A DNA stretch of 64,000 nucleotides from Hortaea werneckii (GCA_037044905.1 JBAOKB010000082.1:1-64000); one strand, 5' to 3'; numbered from the stretch's first letter, positions 30,099 to 40,724 are shown. Made by a program: numbers and translations. Notes: generated by a model from the sequence alone, not told the origin.

Positions 30099-31616
30099 AT
30101 GGACAACGTCCGCGAATTGAGGCCAAAGAATCCACCGACGGCAGAAGAGCTTGCTGGTCCTCGCTTCACTCGATATTTCCATGGCGCCGAGCGACTTTGC
30201 AACTTCCCACCTCCGACGGGCCCATCTATATACTTCTATAGAGGCAACATTGGCCAGTCAGGCGCGCAAGCCGTCTTAAGCAACTTCCACTTGTGTGGAT
30301 TTTATGATCAGCCATCATGCCTTCCGACTTACTACAATAGCTCAGAGGCTCGGTATCAAGAAGAGAAGGCTTACTTCATTGAGAAGCATGCGTGTAAGCG
30401 CCTTTCTCAGCCCAAGTGGAACACAAGAGGACTCCCGGATAGCCTCAATTCGACCAACGTACGTCAGTTCGTCCTCTCCCAGACCGCACCATCAATGCAG
30501 AAAAGGGCGACTGGCGACTTCTCGGGCGAAGGTTTCGAAGCAGAGTGGAACGAAAGACAACTCGAGGTCCTGCTTAAGGCGAATCGGCTCAAGTACTTTC
30601 AGTGTCCAGAAGAGCGCAAGTACCTGCTGGGTACTGGCAGCCGTGAGCTCGTGAAGGCGTCCCCCTCGGACGCTCAATGCGGCATCGGATACAGTGCTGA
30701 AAAGGCCGAGGAGAACCGACACAAATGGGGCGACAACAAGCATGGCATTGCGCTTATGCAAGTCCGACATGAGCTACGAGAGATCCTGGCAGACAACCCT
30801 TCTTACTTCAATGAACTGGACCGTCGGCCTACTGTGCATCGCCTCGACTTCAAGAAACCATCTGCCGCCTTCCGTGAAGGGGCTTTCGATGTTCCGGGGA
30901 TGCTGCCTTGCCTGCAGCAACACCTGCAAGCGGTTGCAGACATCTACAGGAAGAAAACACGTCAGAATGAGGAGCATCAATGGTCCGGCAGCGTTGTGGG
31001 AGGTCAGAATCACGATGACAACAAGGGCCACGAAGACGAAGCGGACCAAGAAGACGGAGCCGACCAAGAAGACGATGACGATGGCGATGCAGAAGTCGCC
31101 GCTAAAAAATTGAAGGCCCAGGTCGAGGCTCACTTTACACTGTTCTATCCTAGGCTGGAAGAGGACGTAGATGTGTGGGTCGCCTTCAACAACGACACGG
31201 CCGATCCGCCATTCTCTTTGGATGACGACTTCGTGTTCCACAGAGTAGCCATGGCCTTTGCCACATGTGGCACTACCCAGCCTGAGCTTGCCGCGCCTCC
31301 AATTAGCGTACTGAAGCAAGCTCTGGAAGAACTTCGCGGCAAAGAAGCACAAACGGCAGAGGCGACGAGATCGTACATGGGCTGGAAGTATGGTCAGTCT
31401 AGCGGCCCCGCTGGTGCTAAGATCATGTTCTGGGGCCCCTACAAGAAGACCTTGAGAGCTGCTCGGGCGCAAAAATCGTTCCTGTCTCGAGCTGGTTTCG
31501 ACGTCATCAACGGATCTAGCGGCCTCACCCCTAAAGAGGAGGACAGGGCGATCGGGACTCTGCAAAATGTCCTGGAAAAACATGAAAGGACACTCTTTGG
31601 AGATGGATTAGCATGA
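30099..31616 (+). CDS. NADAR-domain (YbiA/DUF1768) protein, copy 1, with extra C-terminal region
   Basis: Intronless, 505 aa. The NADAR domain covers about residues 44-230: GPSIYF, GAQAVLSNFHLCGFY, YNSSEARYQEEKA (Glu83 at the place of the conserved SxEHxYQ glutamate), KYLLGTGSRELVKASPSD, QCGIGYSAE and HKWGDNKHGIALMQVRHEL. In bacteria, NADAR enzymes cleave ADP-ribose from guanine in nucleic acid or act on ADP-ribose-like metabolites; plant members process riboflavin intermediates. Residues 1-43 (ELRPKNPPTAEELAGP...) and a block after the domain (HRLDFKKPSAAFREGAFDVPGM) are shared with copy 2 at 39349. An acidic hinge (about 306-332) leads to an unrecognised C-terminal region (335-505) absent from copy 2. 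The family is firm; the reaction here is unknown. Confidence 0.85.
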   Translation: MDNVRELRPKNPPTAEELAGPRFTRYFHGAERLCNFPPPTGPSIYFYRGNIGQSGAQAVLSNFHLCGFYDQPSCLPTYYNSSEARYQEEKAYFIEKHACKRLSQPKWNTRGLPDSLNSTNVRQFVLSQTAPSMQKRATGDFSGEGFEAEWNERQLEVLLKANRLKYFQCPEERKYLLGTGSRELVKASPSDAQCGIGYSAEKAEENRHKWGDNKHGIALMQVRHELREILADNPSYFNELDRRPTVHRLDFKKPSAAFREGAFDVPGMLPCLQQHLQAVADIYRKKTRQNEEHQWSGSVVGGQNHDDNKGHEDEADQEDGADQEDDDDGDAEVAAKKLKAQVEAHFTLFYPRLEEDVDVWVAFNNDTADPPFSLDDDFVFHRVAMAFATCGTTQPELAAPPISVLKQALEELRGKEAQTAEATRSYMGWKYGQSSGPAGAKIMFWGPYKKTLRAARAQKSFLSRAGFDVINGSSGLTPKEEDRAIGTLQNVLEKHERTLFGDGLA

Positions 31617-32773
31617 GTTCGATAAGCACCAGGTCGGGTGGAAACTGAGATCGCGACTTCAGGGGTGAGGGTGTTGCAGGTCGGCCTTCCCGGAAAGAGT
31701 CTCAGCGATCTGACTAAACATGCAGTCTGATCTGGATTTCTGAGCAAAATATGACTACTATGTATTAGATAGCCTTCTTCATCAATGACATTCGTATCAT
31801 TAGCTCATGTACCAATCCCGAAGTCTGCTTGATTCCGCAATGTAATAGAGCGGAAGGTAGATTCGTACACGAACCCTGAATCAAATTTGGAAAAAGGGGA
31901 AGAACGTGCCGCGAGGAAGCAGGTTTATTGTTATTATTATTATTATTATTATTTTCCTTTTCGGCTGATAGACATAAATCATAATTCAAATCACATCATG
32001 ATGTCACGGGTATCTTGAGCTAGACATGCACGGAATCAAGACTTGAGGTTGCGCTGGTATGATTCTCAAGAGCCAGTCCAAGTCCAGACCTCAGGGTCCA
32101 TTAGAATGGATCCAACATCTCTTCCCCTGGGATCAGGACATCGAAACAGACAGTCAAGATCAGTCATCGCACCAAACCTCAATACCGTCTCGCGGTCCAT
32201 GTGCACTACGAGATTCAATCACGACTTCGCGGTTGAGCTTTGACGGTGAAACTAGCCTTTACATTCAGTACTTCATGATCGAGTACAGTCTCATGTACAG
32301 TCCTTCAAGATTTCAGGGTAAGGGGATTGCACTTGACATGAAAAAAACTTGGCCCCGGTGAAGTGTCCGAAGTCTAAATGTCTTTGTGATTCAAGAGCTC
32401 GGGACAAGTGGGTGGGAATGTGCTAGCTCTTGCTAAAACAACCTCTATCAACCTCTGAGAAATCAAGTCTGAGCAGCTACCTGCGTAGGACGCTGCTCAC
32501 TTGCCATGCCTTGGACCTTGAACTTGACTTCAGCAATGCAAGCCACCAGCTGCCATCGGAATTATACAGGTGTTATGTTAGAAAGCTACGCTTTACCGAC
32601 GCCGCTGAAGTCCATTCAATCTAGGCTGAGTCCCACTCCTGTCGATGCTTGGAGATCAGAGCATTCAACTTTTGCTGACCTTTATCGAGCTGAATTAGAA
32701 GTCAGCATGTATGGTCGAAGAGAGAATCATGGACAGAGAACATACCTTGGTTCACGTAAGTCTGCAGTTGTTC
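31617..32773. other. Intergenic region with ATT microsatellite
   Basis: About 1.2 kb without a supported gene. A 100-codon ORF (32059-32361) has no motif. It ends at the 3' side of the SNF2-like gene. Confidence 0.45.
31925..31953. repeat. (ATT)n microsatellite
   Basis: Nearly perfect run of ATT/TTA trinucleotides, about nine units, just past the NADAR copy 1 gene. Confidence 0.9.
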
Positions 32774-33943
32774 TCACCTGCTGAAGTCGTGGAAACCCCT
32801 TCTCAAACGCATCTTGTCATTGACTCCATTGACGCTTTCGCGTTTGAAATCTCCACTCTCAACCAATAGCATCTCCATTGAGTTGATACAATTGAAGTAA
32901 TGCACACTGACCTGATTCCGATTTGTAAGACAACAGACTTTGCCCTTGCACTGGTCCATCATAAACGGATTCCAGAAAGGCGCAATGAAGACGACGGTAG
33001 TCGTGTGAGGCAGGTTCGGGCCTTCTGCGCAGCTTTCCTTCGTAGCAAGGAGGACAGTTCTCTTTGACGGTTCGACCCAGGGCTTACTGAAGTCTTTCCC
33101 GATCTCCTCATGCTCTTCGATAACCTGCCTTCGCTCGTCGGCAGTGCAACTGCCATCGTAGCGCAGGGGTTGGATTCGGAGCTCATCCTCCAGAGCGACG
33201 CCCAGGAGGTCGAGTTGAGACAGGTGCTCCGCAATGACGATGGTCTTTGCGTTGGCCAGATGCGTCTTCTTGGAGACCATGTCGGTGATTTGGGATACCT
33301 TGATGCTTGTGTCTTCGCGCGCCTGACGAATGATTTCCACAATGGGCCCAATCTTATCAGACATGTAGCCGTCACGTTTCGACCTGAGGTGCCTTCGAAA
33401 ATGGTCTCGTCTCTCTTGGTGGTTCCTCAAGTAGCTTGCCCTCCGATATTCGTTATTGACATCGCCCGCAGTCTGTTCTTCTGCCTGGTAGTCTTCGAAA
33501 ATAGCTCCCCTTGTTGCTTGCATCTCATTTGTTACACCGTCCGAATCCCGCCACGATTTCTCAGCTGCCATCTGAGCTCTGTCATACTCTTCTGCGCTGA
33601 CCCAAATGCTCTCGCCATACTTGGCATGGGCTACGAGGTCAGGGTGGACGCAATGCATGCGAGCTTCGAACATCTGGCGAAATATCTCATCCGGTCCACG
33701 TTCACGAGCGCCACTGCTAGGCTTCTCGTTTTCTTCTTCGTCTGAGCCTGCCTTCCTTTTCTGGTGTGCTTTGGCTCGCTGACTCGCCTTTCGCCTTTCG
33801 ATCGTCAATGGATCCCAGAGATCTTTCGTTGGCTCTTGCGTCTCCTGAATCTCGTCGCAAAGCTCAATGAAATGTTTGTACTCGATCGGAGGATGCATAG
33901 ACGACACCGGACGTTCTTCAAAGTAATCCTGGTGAAGCTCCAT
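32774..33943 (-). CDS. SNF2-like protein with only a degenerate second helicase lobe
   Basis: Single ORF of 389 aa. Residues 195-350 resemble the second RecA lobe of SNF2 remodellers: DKIGPIVEIIRQARE, AKTIVIAEHLSQLDLLGVAL, RYDGSCTADERR, TVLLATKESCAEGPNL and VVFIAPFWNPFMMDQ. The normal closing motif (QAxGRxHRIGQ) is replaced by QCKGKVCCLTNRNQ, so the two arginine-finger positions appear to be Lys and Cys. The first ATPase lobe with Walker A and DEAH box is absent; the 50-220 region is basic/acidic linker like the segment between lobes in larger SNF2 proteins. No missing lobe could be found in the 1.6 kb upstream. It is either a truncated relic that stayed open or a helicase-C-only protein. ATP-driven remodelling is unlikely. 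Confidence 0.68.
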   Translation of the reverse strand: MELHQDYFEERPVSSMHPPIEYKHFIELCDEIQETQEPTKDLWDPLTIERRKASQRAKAHQKRKAGSDEEENEKPSSGARERGPDEIFRQMFEARMHCVHPDLVAHAKYGESIWVSAEEYDRAQMAAEKSWRDSDGVTNEMQATRGAIFEDYQAEEQTAGDVNNEYRRASYLRNHQERRDHFRRHLRSKRDGYMSDKIGPIVEIIRQAREDTSIKVSQITDMVSKKTHLANAKTIVIAEHLSQLDLLGVALEDELRIQPLRYDGSCTADERRQVIEEHEEIGKDFSKPWVEPSKRTVLLATKESCAEGPNLPHTTTVVFIAPFWNPFMMDQCKGKVCCLTNRNQVSVHYFNCINSMEMLLVESGDFKRESVNGVNDKMRLRRGFHDFSR

Positions 33944-35579
33944 GATGCTGGAGGGTGATTTTAGCTGAATCTTAGATTGACTTCGGTAGGGTAGATGTAG
34001 TGGTCAGGTAGAGGTGAAGAAGGTTGCAGAAAGATATCCAGGTGAAGAGAAACGCTAACCTAGGTCAGTCTTCACATGCTTCGAAGTTGAATACTTCACT
34101 CACGTGAGTCATGTATCACATGCTTCAAGTGCACAACGACGTATTTCGGAACTCGCACCCACGTCCATGGGGACAGTTACCTGATTTCAACTTACGTTCT
34201 ATTCAACGCCAAAGCCTCAATTAACCTCATAGAAATTTCGACTTTTGAAAAGAGGCGATTAGATGCCGGGATGTCTGAGGACCTCGAAATTATCTATGTT
34301 GTCCTGATCTGAGTTCGCCTTTTGCATATCAATCATTACGATGAATCTAGAAGCCACCTTTCTAGACCCCAAAGTCGCCTTCCCTAATTTGCTCCTCTGG
34401 TGCCTAGAAGTCGACGTCTGAATACTGCCAGCCGGTTATCGTAAAGTCGCCATTTAGACCTTGAAGTCGCCATCTGAACGCTACTTCTCTGGTAACTCGA
34501 GGTTCAGATCTAGGCATTGCTGACTGGACATCACGAAGTTGAAATCTGAAGTTCAGTCATTGCCATGTACCCCGAACTCGCCTTCGGAGCTTTAGCTCGC
34601 CTTTCCCATCCTGATTTCACCTTTAAACCATGGAAGTCGCCATCTTTTCACCCTCCTTTTACCCTCCCTTTTCCTGTAAGCCGAAATCTAATGCAAAGAT
34701 CGCCTAATAACACGAATTCGCCTTTGCCGCCTTCGCTGACACACCAAAGTCGTATTCTTGGGCTGGATCCATCTCATGGTTGTAGAGCGAAGTCGTCGAA
34801 GGCTCATGTGTTTGGCCAAACAGATATCAAGGGACGTGAGGTCGCGGTCCATGCTCGAATCAGTCTAGTACTTCATCAGACGGCATTCCTGGAGCCGAAT
34901 ATAAGGTTGCGGAACTGTCGGTAAACATAAAGCTTCTCTAACAATGGAATGAGAATTTCACGGATTCGATCAACAGCATCAGCTCATGGAGAGACAGCGG
35001 TACATTGAGGACGGGGTCAGTTGGTTCGAAAACCGTATTCGAGATTGCAAGCAACAGGTCAGTCATGGTCAGAGACAAGCTAATTCCCGAAATGTTCATG
35101 CAAGTCAAAGACACCTAGGACGGATATTGTGTAAAATCAACATGTAGTTCTCATTGCTTTGAACATCACGATTGCCTTGAACTCGGGAACTTCAATCGTT
35201 ACGGAAGTGACCTCTCTCCATTGCTACCTGATCTGTGCAGATACATCTGAGGTCCATAATATTCTCACCACAGCTCTAAAGCTTCTCACAGTTGACTTCA
35301 CTGTTCGAGGTCTGGAATTGGGGTTCATAGTACTTGAGTTCTCATTAAGCGACTAGCGTATCACACTGGATATTTTGGGGGAGTTCTCATTAAGCCATCG
35401 GCACACACACTAGCTATTTGGTGACCCGAACTCAAGATTGTCCTTAAAGGGTTGGACTCGACACAGACTCCTCTTCCCGTAAAGCTACCTTCAGCCAGTC
35501 TCACATTGCTTGCCTGATCGATCCGGACTTCGGTTGCTATATAGCTTCTCTTACGCCAGCCACGGTCCGGCATGTAGTC
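33944..35579. other. Gene-free stretch with repeated AAGTCGCC-like motifs
   Basis: About 1.6 kb. No supported ORF. The part from about 34360 to 34800 holds many degenerate copies of a 15-17 base motif (see the repeat entry). Upstream of the SNF2-like start there is no trace of the missing ATPase lobe that I can recognise. Confidence 0.45.
34361..34800. repeat. Array of degenerate AAGTCGCCATCTGAA-like motifs
   Basis: About eleven imperfect copies in one orientation, for example CAAAGTCGCCTTCC, AGAAGTCGACGTCTGAA, TAAAGTCGCCATTTAGA, TGAAGTCGCCATCTGAA, GGAAGTCGCCATCTTT, CGAATTCGCCTTTGCC and CGAAGTCGTCGAAGGC, separated by irregular spacers of about 5-60 bp. It is not a simple tandem repeat. Weaker relatives recur near 37980-38060 and 38990-39140. 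Confidence 0.5.
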
Positions 35580-36521
35580 CTACAGGTGTCCTTGCCGCCA
35601 TTCTCGGTATCTTGTCAGCGTTCTCTTGCCATTGTCTACAGGCAAAACCCAGCTTTTCGGGTCATGAAGAGCTGCGCCGCCCCGGAACTGGCTGGCTAGC
35701 GGACGAAGTCGCAGACTCAGCTTACCCTGGTCGTCTTTGTCAACCCCCAGACAGACATTCCTTGTATTGCTGCATGTCTGACAAGCTGCTGATTGCTGTG
35801 CAGTGGGATGCCACTTAGAGCGTCGACCCAGACAAGCCGATCGTACACACGTGCCTTGGGCTGAGAACCAAGAGAAGTCGTTGTTTTTCGCCGCCGCATT
35901 TACCACAACTTGCAGCGCGAGACGGCGCACGACCTCTGGGACCTGATCGAGGTCCAGTGTGACTTTGACGTTGTCTTTCAAGTCTACCCCTGTTATCCTC
36001 GTGATTCCGACTTCACTGGTGAAAGTAATGAGTTCAAGGAGCGTATCCTCCGTGTCAGAATGATCGTACTCTGAGCCGAGTGTACTTCCCTCTGAGCTGG
36101 AATCGAGAACAATTATGGGCATAGTTGCAGCTCCAGCGGCATTTTGCGAAGTCAGGTCTGCCTTGCTCGGGCCCATCTCCAACATCCCATTAGGGTCGCT
36201 GGAAGCAGGAGGTGGAATACCGCTGCTTGTCATGGTGCGACGTGATGTCCCTCTTGATACTCTGTCTGGTGACTCTCGATTCGACGAGGCCGGAGGTCGA
36301 TCATGGTTTGGCTGCTCCGCCTAGCAATGTAAGCCCAATGATCAAGCGTGAAGTGTGATCGACACCAAACTCACCTGTATTGATCTTCTGTGTCCCGCGT
36401 GCGATTGGCTTTCAGAAAGGCCAACGATACTGTCGTTGAGCTTCGTCACAGCTTGGATGGTCTTCTCGAGAAGCTCATGGAGCCGGCTTTCGCCTTCTCT
36501 AGGAGCTGCATCGCTTGCCAT
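35580..36521 (-). CDS. Orphan protein with C-terminal Cys cluster
   Basis: Two exons (36521-36375 and 36320-35580, 54-bp intron with phase-0 join at RRSIQ/AEQP) give 295 aa. The N-terminal part has a helical, possibly coiled-coil segment (SRLHELLEKTIQAVTKLNDSIVGL). The middle is Ser/Pro-rich and acidic with a SUMO-interaction-like string (MPIIVLDSSSEGS). The end carries a Cys motif, CVRSACLGRRSKWHP then ACQTCSNTRNVCLGVD, resembling a small zinc-binding or DNA-binding module found at the ends of several uncharacterised fungal proteins. I do not recognise a named family. It lies between the two NADAR genes, opposite strand. Existence of the gene is fairly likely because the splice restores an open frame; function is unknown. 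Confidence 0.6.
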
Positions 36522-39348
36522 GTCGTGCAGCGGCAGCCTGCAAACGCAAAGCGATCTTGGTTGTCGGTAGTGCTCGCGATAGGAAGCCCGCGGTGTGTCC
36601 TCGTCGCCGTCGTTCTGGATAATCGGTGCACATTGAGGAGGTGAAGTTGAAAGGCGACAGCCCCAGGTCGCAGTTGCCAAAGACATCACCGACAGTCCAG
36701 GCGGCAAGACCGACGACGTAGACAAGGCGTCGCTCTTACCCCATCCATCTTCAGTAGACGCTCGACAGTGGGATCCTGCCCTCTCCGATTCTGACAAGCT
36801 CGACAGAGATCGCATGATCGACTAGGTATCAAAGAATTGCAGCCGAGTTGGATCATGGTCCAGCACTGCTGATGGCACAACTGACGCACCTGGCGAGCTC
36901 ACCTGGCGAGCAGTAGAGAGCCACGGTCGAATAGTGATGACAGCTTAAAGGAGAGCCGCGAGCCGCGAATGACCTGCCTGGTGTTGTGGTCTTCGTGGAT
37001 AGGTTGAGGGTGCCTACCAACTAATCGTCTAGTATTGATGGAGCAATCATGACCTTATTGTCTTCAGACTGCCACTCGACACTGGCGAAAAGAAACACGT
37101 GGCCGTACGTCTGAAAGATTGCAGAGAAAGTCAAAGGCTATGAAGCTGCAATGGAGCAGAAGACCTTTGGAATTCTTACGAATAATATCTCTCTGATCAG
37201 AGGCTTCTGGTGCTTGAGAGATTGCTGAACACTCAAAGGCTGACCTCTACGGCCATCCTTCTCACCTCTCTCCAGATTCTTGCCGATGGAAGATTGCTGA
37301 GTCTGCTGTAGTTGGCACCACTATAGATTGGGAGGAAGGTTTGACCGGTAATGATTTTTTGTTTTTGCTGAATCCAATTTAGATTCCCTCTTGAAAGTCT
37401 CAGCAATCTCAGATTTACCATATTCCCACAGAAGAGATGAACACGGTCTTTGGCAGTGGCATTATCCATCAAGACAGTCCAAGGCAGTCTAACTGTGACT
37501 TGCGTGTCGGATTAGAGACTTTGTCTTCTCCTTGACCATGGAAGGTAAGCTGTAATCTCGCAAGACCGTGGGCATAAGTTCAACTGGACGCACCGACATC
37601 CTCGTACCTCGTACGGGCTCTACTGCGCCCCGATATATCCCGATCTCAAGCAACACCCGAAGACACTAGACGGTACCAAAAGTGTTCACGCGAGGTCATC
37701 ATCGCGGGATGACATGTCGGTCGACACGACCTTGGGCTCTGTCCACAGAGCACCGTGAACCATTTACAACGACTCGAGCTCGCCTGTGCACTTCGTAAGG
37801 TTGAAGGAGGAGGCGATGTCCAGGTCGCCGTCTGATTGCGATCTCGGACCTGATCATTGGCTCCTGTAGTCCCGAAATCTAATATTGCAAAGTCTCATTT
37901 CTCACTTTCGAAAGAAACTCACTTATTGAAAAATGAAAAATACACGGTTCGCGCCTCTCCCCTTTCAGAATCCTGACTTCGAAATTCTTCTATCCATCTC
38001 CATGCAGCGCATTCAGCCCGAATCAAATGCATGTCTCTGAAGTCCGCATTCAAGTCCTGTTTTTCAATTGATTCGCCTTGAGATCGCGGAAGTGGGCAAT
38101 TTGTCGCATAGTCGGAAGCTCAGGTTGCGTTATTCCAAGCTTCGAGTGCCTCATGGTTTGCGACGCCGCCTTCAAATCTGAATGTCTTTAAGCAATGTGC
38201 ATAATGCTCAGCTCCGCTTCGTATTATACTCAATGCTGCACACAGTTCCGTTCTCCCGGCAAATTCACATTATGAATCCCGGGTATCTTATTGGAATCTC
38301 GCTGCTCATGATGAAGCAGCAACTTTGTGAGATTTTTAATGGAATTGCGATCTCTTGAAAAGATTTGTGAGAGGCGAAAAGACGGATGTGAACTCCACTG
38401 TCGTTCCTACCAGGTCCCGCAAATAGTTCTGTACGGTTTATGGGATTGCTCATTGTGCATCACTACTCTATGAGTCCTTTATAAGAATTCTGAATTGTTG
38501 AAAATGGTGTGAAAGGCGCAAAACAGAGATGCTCTTGACCTTACTACCAAGAGGTCTTGCATAGACTTCTGTGCACCTCAGAGAGTTGTGCTATACGTGA
38601 ATTCTGGGCGCAGGAATTCCAACTTCGAGCGACGGCTTCGCGGCTTCGCAATTATCTTGTGCAGAACTCTATAGGTAAGCCTAATGTATGTGATACTTCG
38701 ATCTCGACCTCTTCTTTTTCAATGCAAGTTGTTGGCACAGTGATATGGCGGCCCTATAGAGATCCTTGCTTCTGCGTTCAGACATTGGAAGATACAGACA
38801 GGCATTGCCTCACCTTAAAGAGTCGTACGAAGCTTCAAAAGCGCGTGAGGTGTTACATGCAGCCCCCGCGGATTCCCGTAACAATGATCCGAAGTCAGAC
38901 GAGAGCCTGTGCAATACGTGGTCGTATGTGAGAAGCTACAAGCAATATCAAAGAGACCTTATGGAGCTGTGCTATAGTCGAAGTGCCTCGACGTGAAGTC
39001 GACAACTCTGTGGGAAGACTGGTCTGGAGAACTTTATGAAGAAACCTGTATGTATCAGTCTTCACTGCGAAACTGGTAGATGATTCGATGATTGTCTTGT
39101 AGAATTAGACGGTGTTCAAAGACGCGAAGTCGCATTCCTGCGTCGAGGGTCTCCATTCCAGCGTCGAGAGGGCATGTGGCTTCACTTTGCGCAACTAGTT
39201 ACTTCTCACAAGAAGATGGACAGTAGAAGAAACGGAGGCCACCACGGCATTAATCGCTGGTACGTTCAGATCTTTGCAAGTGCTGTTTGTTGAGACCAAT
39301 GCCAACCATCCAACATCATCGACAGCCCGACCTGCGAACGACAACAAG
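36522..39348. other. 2.8-kb gene-free stretch
   Basis: No ORF with recognisable features; ORFs up to 124 codons are short and compositionally unremarkable. AT content looks higher between 37880 and 38520. Scattered GAAGTCG-type strings link it to the motif array at 34.4 kb. It could be a decayed transposon or duplicated segment, but I could not identify one. Confidence 0.4.
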
Positions 39349-40724
39349 ATGCCTCCTAGGAAGGGTGCAACGAAGACACCTCGAGCAGAGAAGGCCAACG
39401 AAATGACTTCCAAGAGGAGTCAGTCATTACACGCCCGCAAAGAAGACAAAGCTGATCATAGATGCGTAGGTAGTGAAGCGCCTGACCCTGCAATGGACAG
39501 GGGACTGAGAGCGAGGACTGCATTAGGTGAGACCAAAAAGGCAGCAGACCCAGCCAAAGGCAAGGCTGCAAAGCCATCGGCCGCCACGAAAGTAGCCAAA
39601 GGTCAGTCAACCAAAGTCGCTGTAGAGCAAACAACGAAGTTGATTAAGGGATAGCAAAAAACAAAGGCTCTAGGTCCACTGCCAAAAAAGCCCTCGAAGT
39701 CGAAGTCCTATCAGCCTCCACCCGGAGCCCTACGAGAAATGTCAAACACGATAGCCCAAAAGGTGATGAGCAAGAAGGCGGTGAGGTCGACGAAGGGAGC
39801 AATGTCAAAGGCAAAAAAGTCAGCCAGGACTATCAGACGCCCCGCGAATCAAGACCTAAGAATCCTGCTACTGAAGAAGAGATCGAAGGGCCGAAGAAGA
39901 CGAAGTATTTTGAAGGGTACGACGAGTATTACAAGTTTCCTCAGCCAATAGGTCCCTCGATCTACTTTAACTCGTCCGAATTCAAGAAAGGAGGCGCACA
40001 AGCTGTCTTCAGCAACTTCCACATGGCCGGCTTCTATGCCGGATCCCTCTATTACCAATCCGCCGAGCATTTCTATCAGGACCAAAAGGCTTCAATGATT
40101 GAGAAGGACCATGGTGGAGGCACGTCTCTTTCGTCGCGTTCCGGATCTCGCGGTCCCGTGCTTCCGAAAGACCTCAATGCGGCCAACCTACGCCTCTTCC
40201 TGCACAGTGTCTCAGCGCCGTCCACACATGCCGCTGCCACGCGCCTCTTCGTCATGAATGGTGAGCTCAAAGCGGCTTGGCAAGAGAGGAAGCCGGTGGC
40301 GCTCCTTAGTGCTGTTCGGCACAAGTTTTTTAAGTGCCCGGAGGAGCGTAAGTATTTACTAGGGACTGGATCTCGGGAGCTTGTTGAAGCATCTCCCAGT
40401 GATAAAGAATGCGGTATCGGGTATCCTCCAGAAAACGCTGAAAAAATGCGTGCCAGATGGGGCCATAACATGCTAGGTATGGCGCTCATGCATGTCCGAC
40501 ACGAACTCCGTAAGGCTCTTGCGGGAGATGAAACGTGGTTCGATGCCGAGGACATCAAGGTCGGGGTGCACCATCTCGAGTTTAAGAAGCCGTCTTTAGC
40601 ATTCCAGCCTGACATGTTTAATGTGCCGGGCATGCCAACTTGTGAACAACAGCACCGACAAGCTATTGCAGCCATCCGAAAGCAGATCGAAAGTGAGACT
40701 CGCGACAAACTTTCAGTCACCTAA
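39349..40724 (+). CDS. NADAR-domain (YbiA/DUF1768) protein, copy 2, with basic histone H1-like tail
   Basis: Proposed two-exon gene: 39349-39601 and 39655-40724, joined across a 53-bp intron (GTCAGT...ATAG), 440 aa. The unspliced frame stops at 39654, so the intron (or a frameshift) is required. Exon 1 and early exon 2 encode a Lys/Ala/Ser-rich basic tail (about residues 1-150), like histone H1 or AT-hook proteins. From residue 150 it matches copy 1: ESRPKNPATEEEIEGPKKTKYFEG, then GPSIYF, GGAQAVFSNFHMAGFY, YQSAEHFYQDQKA (Glu222), KYLLGTGSRELVEASPSD, ECGIGYPPE and ARWGHNMLGMALMHVRHEL. The shared post-domain block (HHLEFKKPSLAFQPDMFNVPGM) follows and the protein then ends. Its SAEHFYQ motif is closer to bacterial NADAR than that of copy 1. 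The reaction is unknown; a role on nucleic acid is inferred. Confidence 0.78.

Noticed and set aside
30774..31583. 269-codon antisense ORF over NADAR copy 1
   Set aside because: Mirrors the coding strand's codon bias; no motif; the sense protein is clearly homologous to copy 2.
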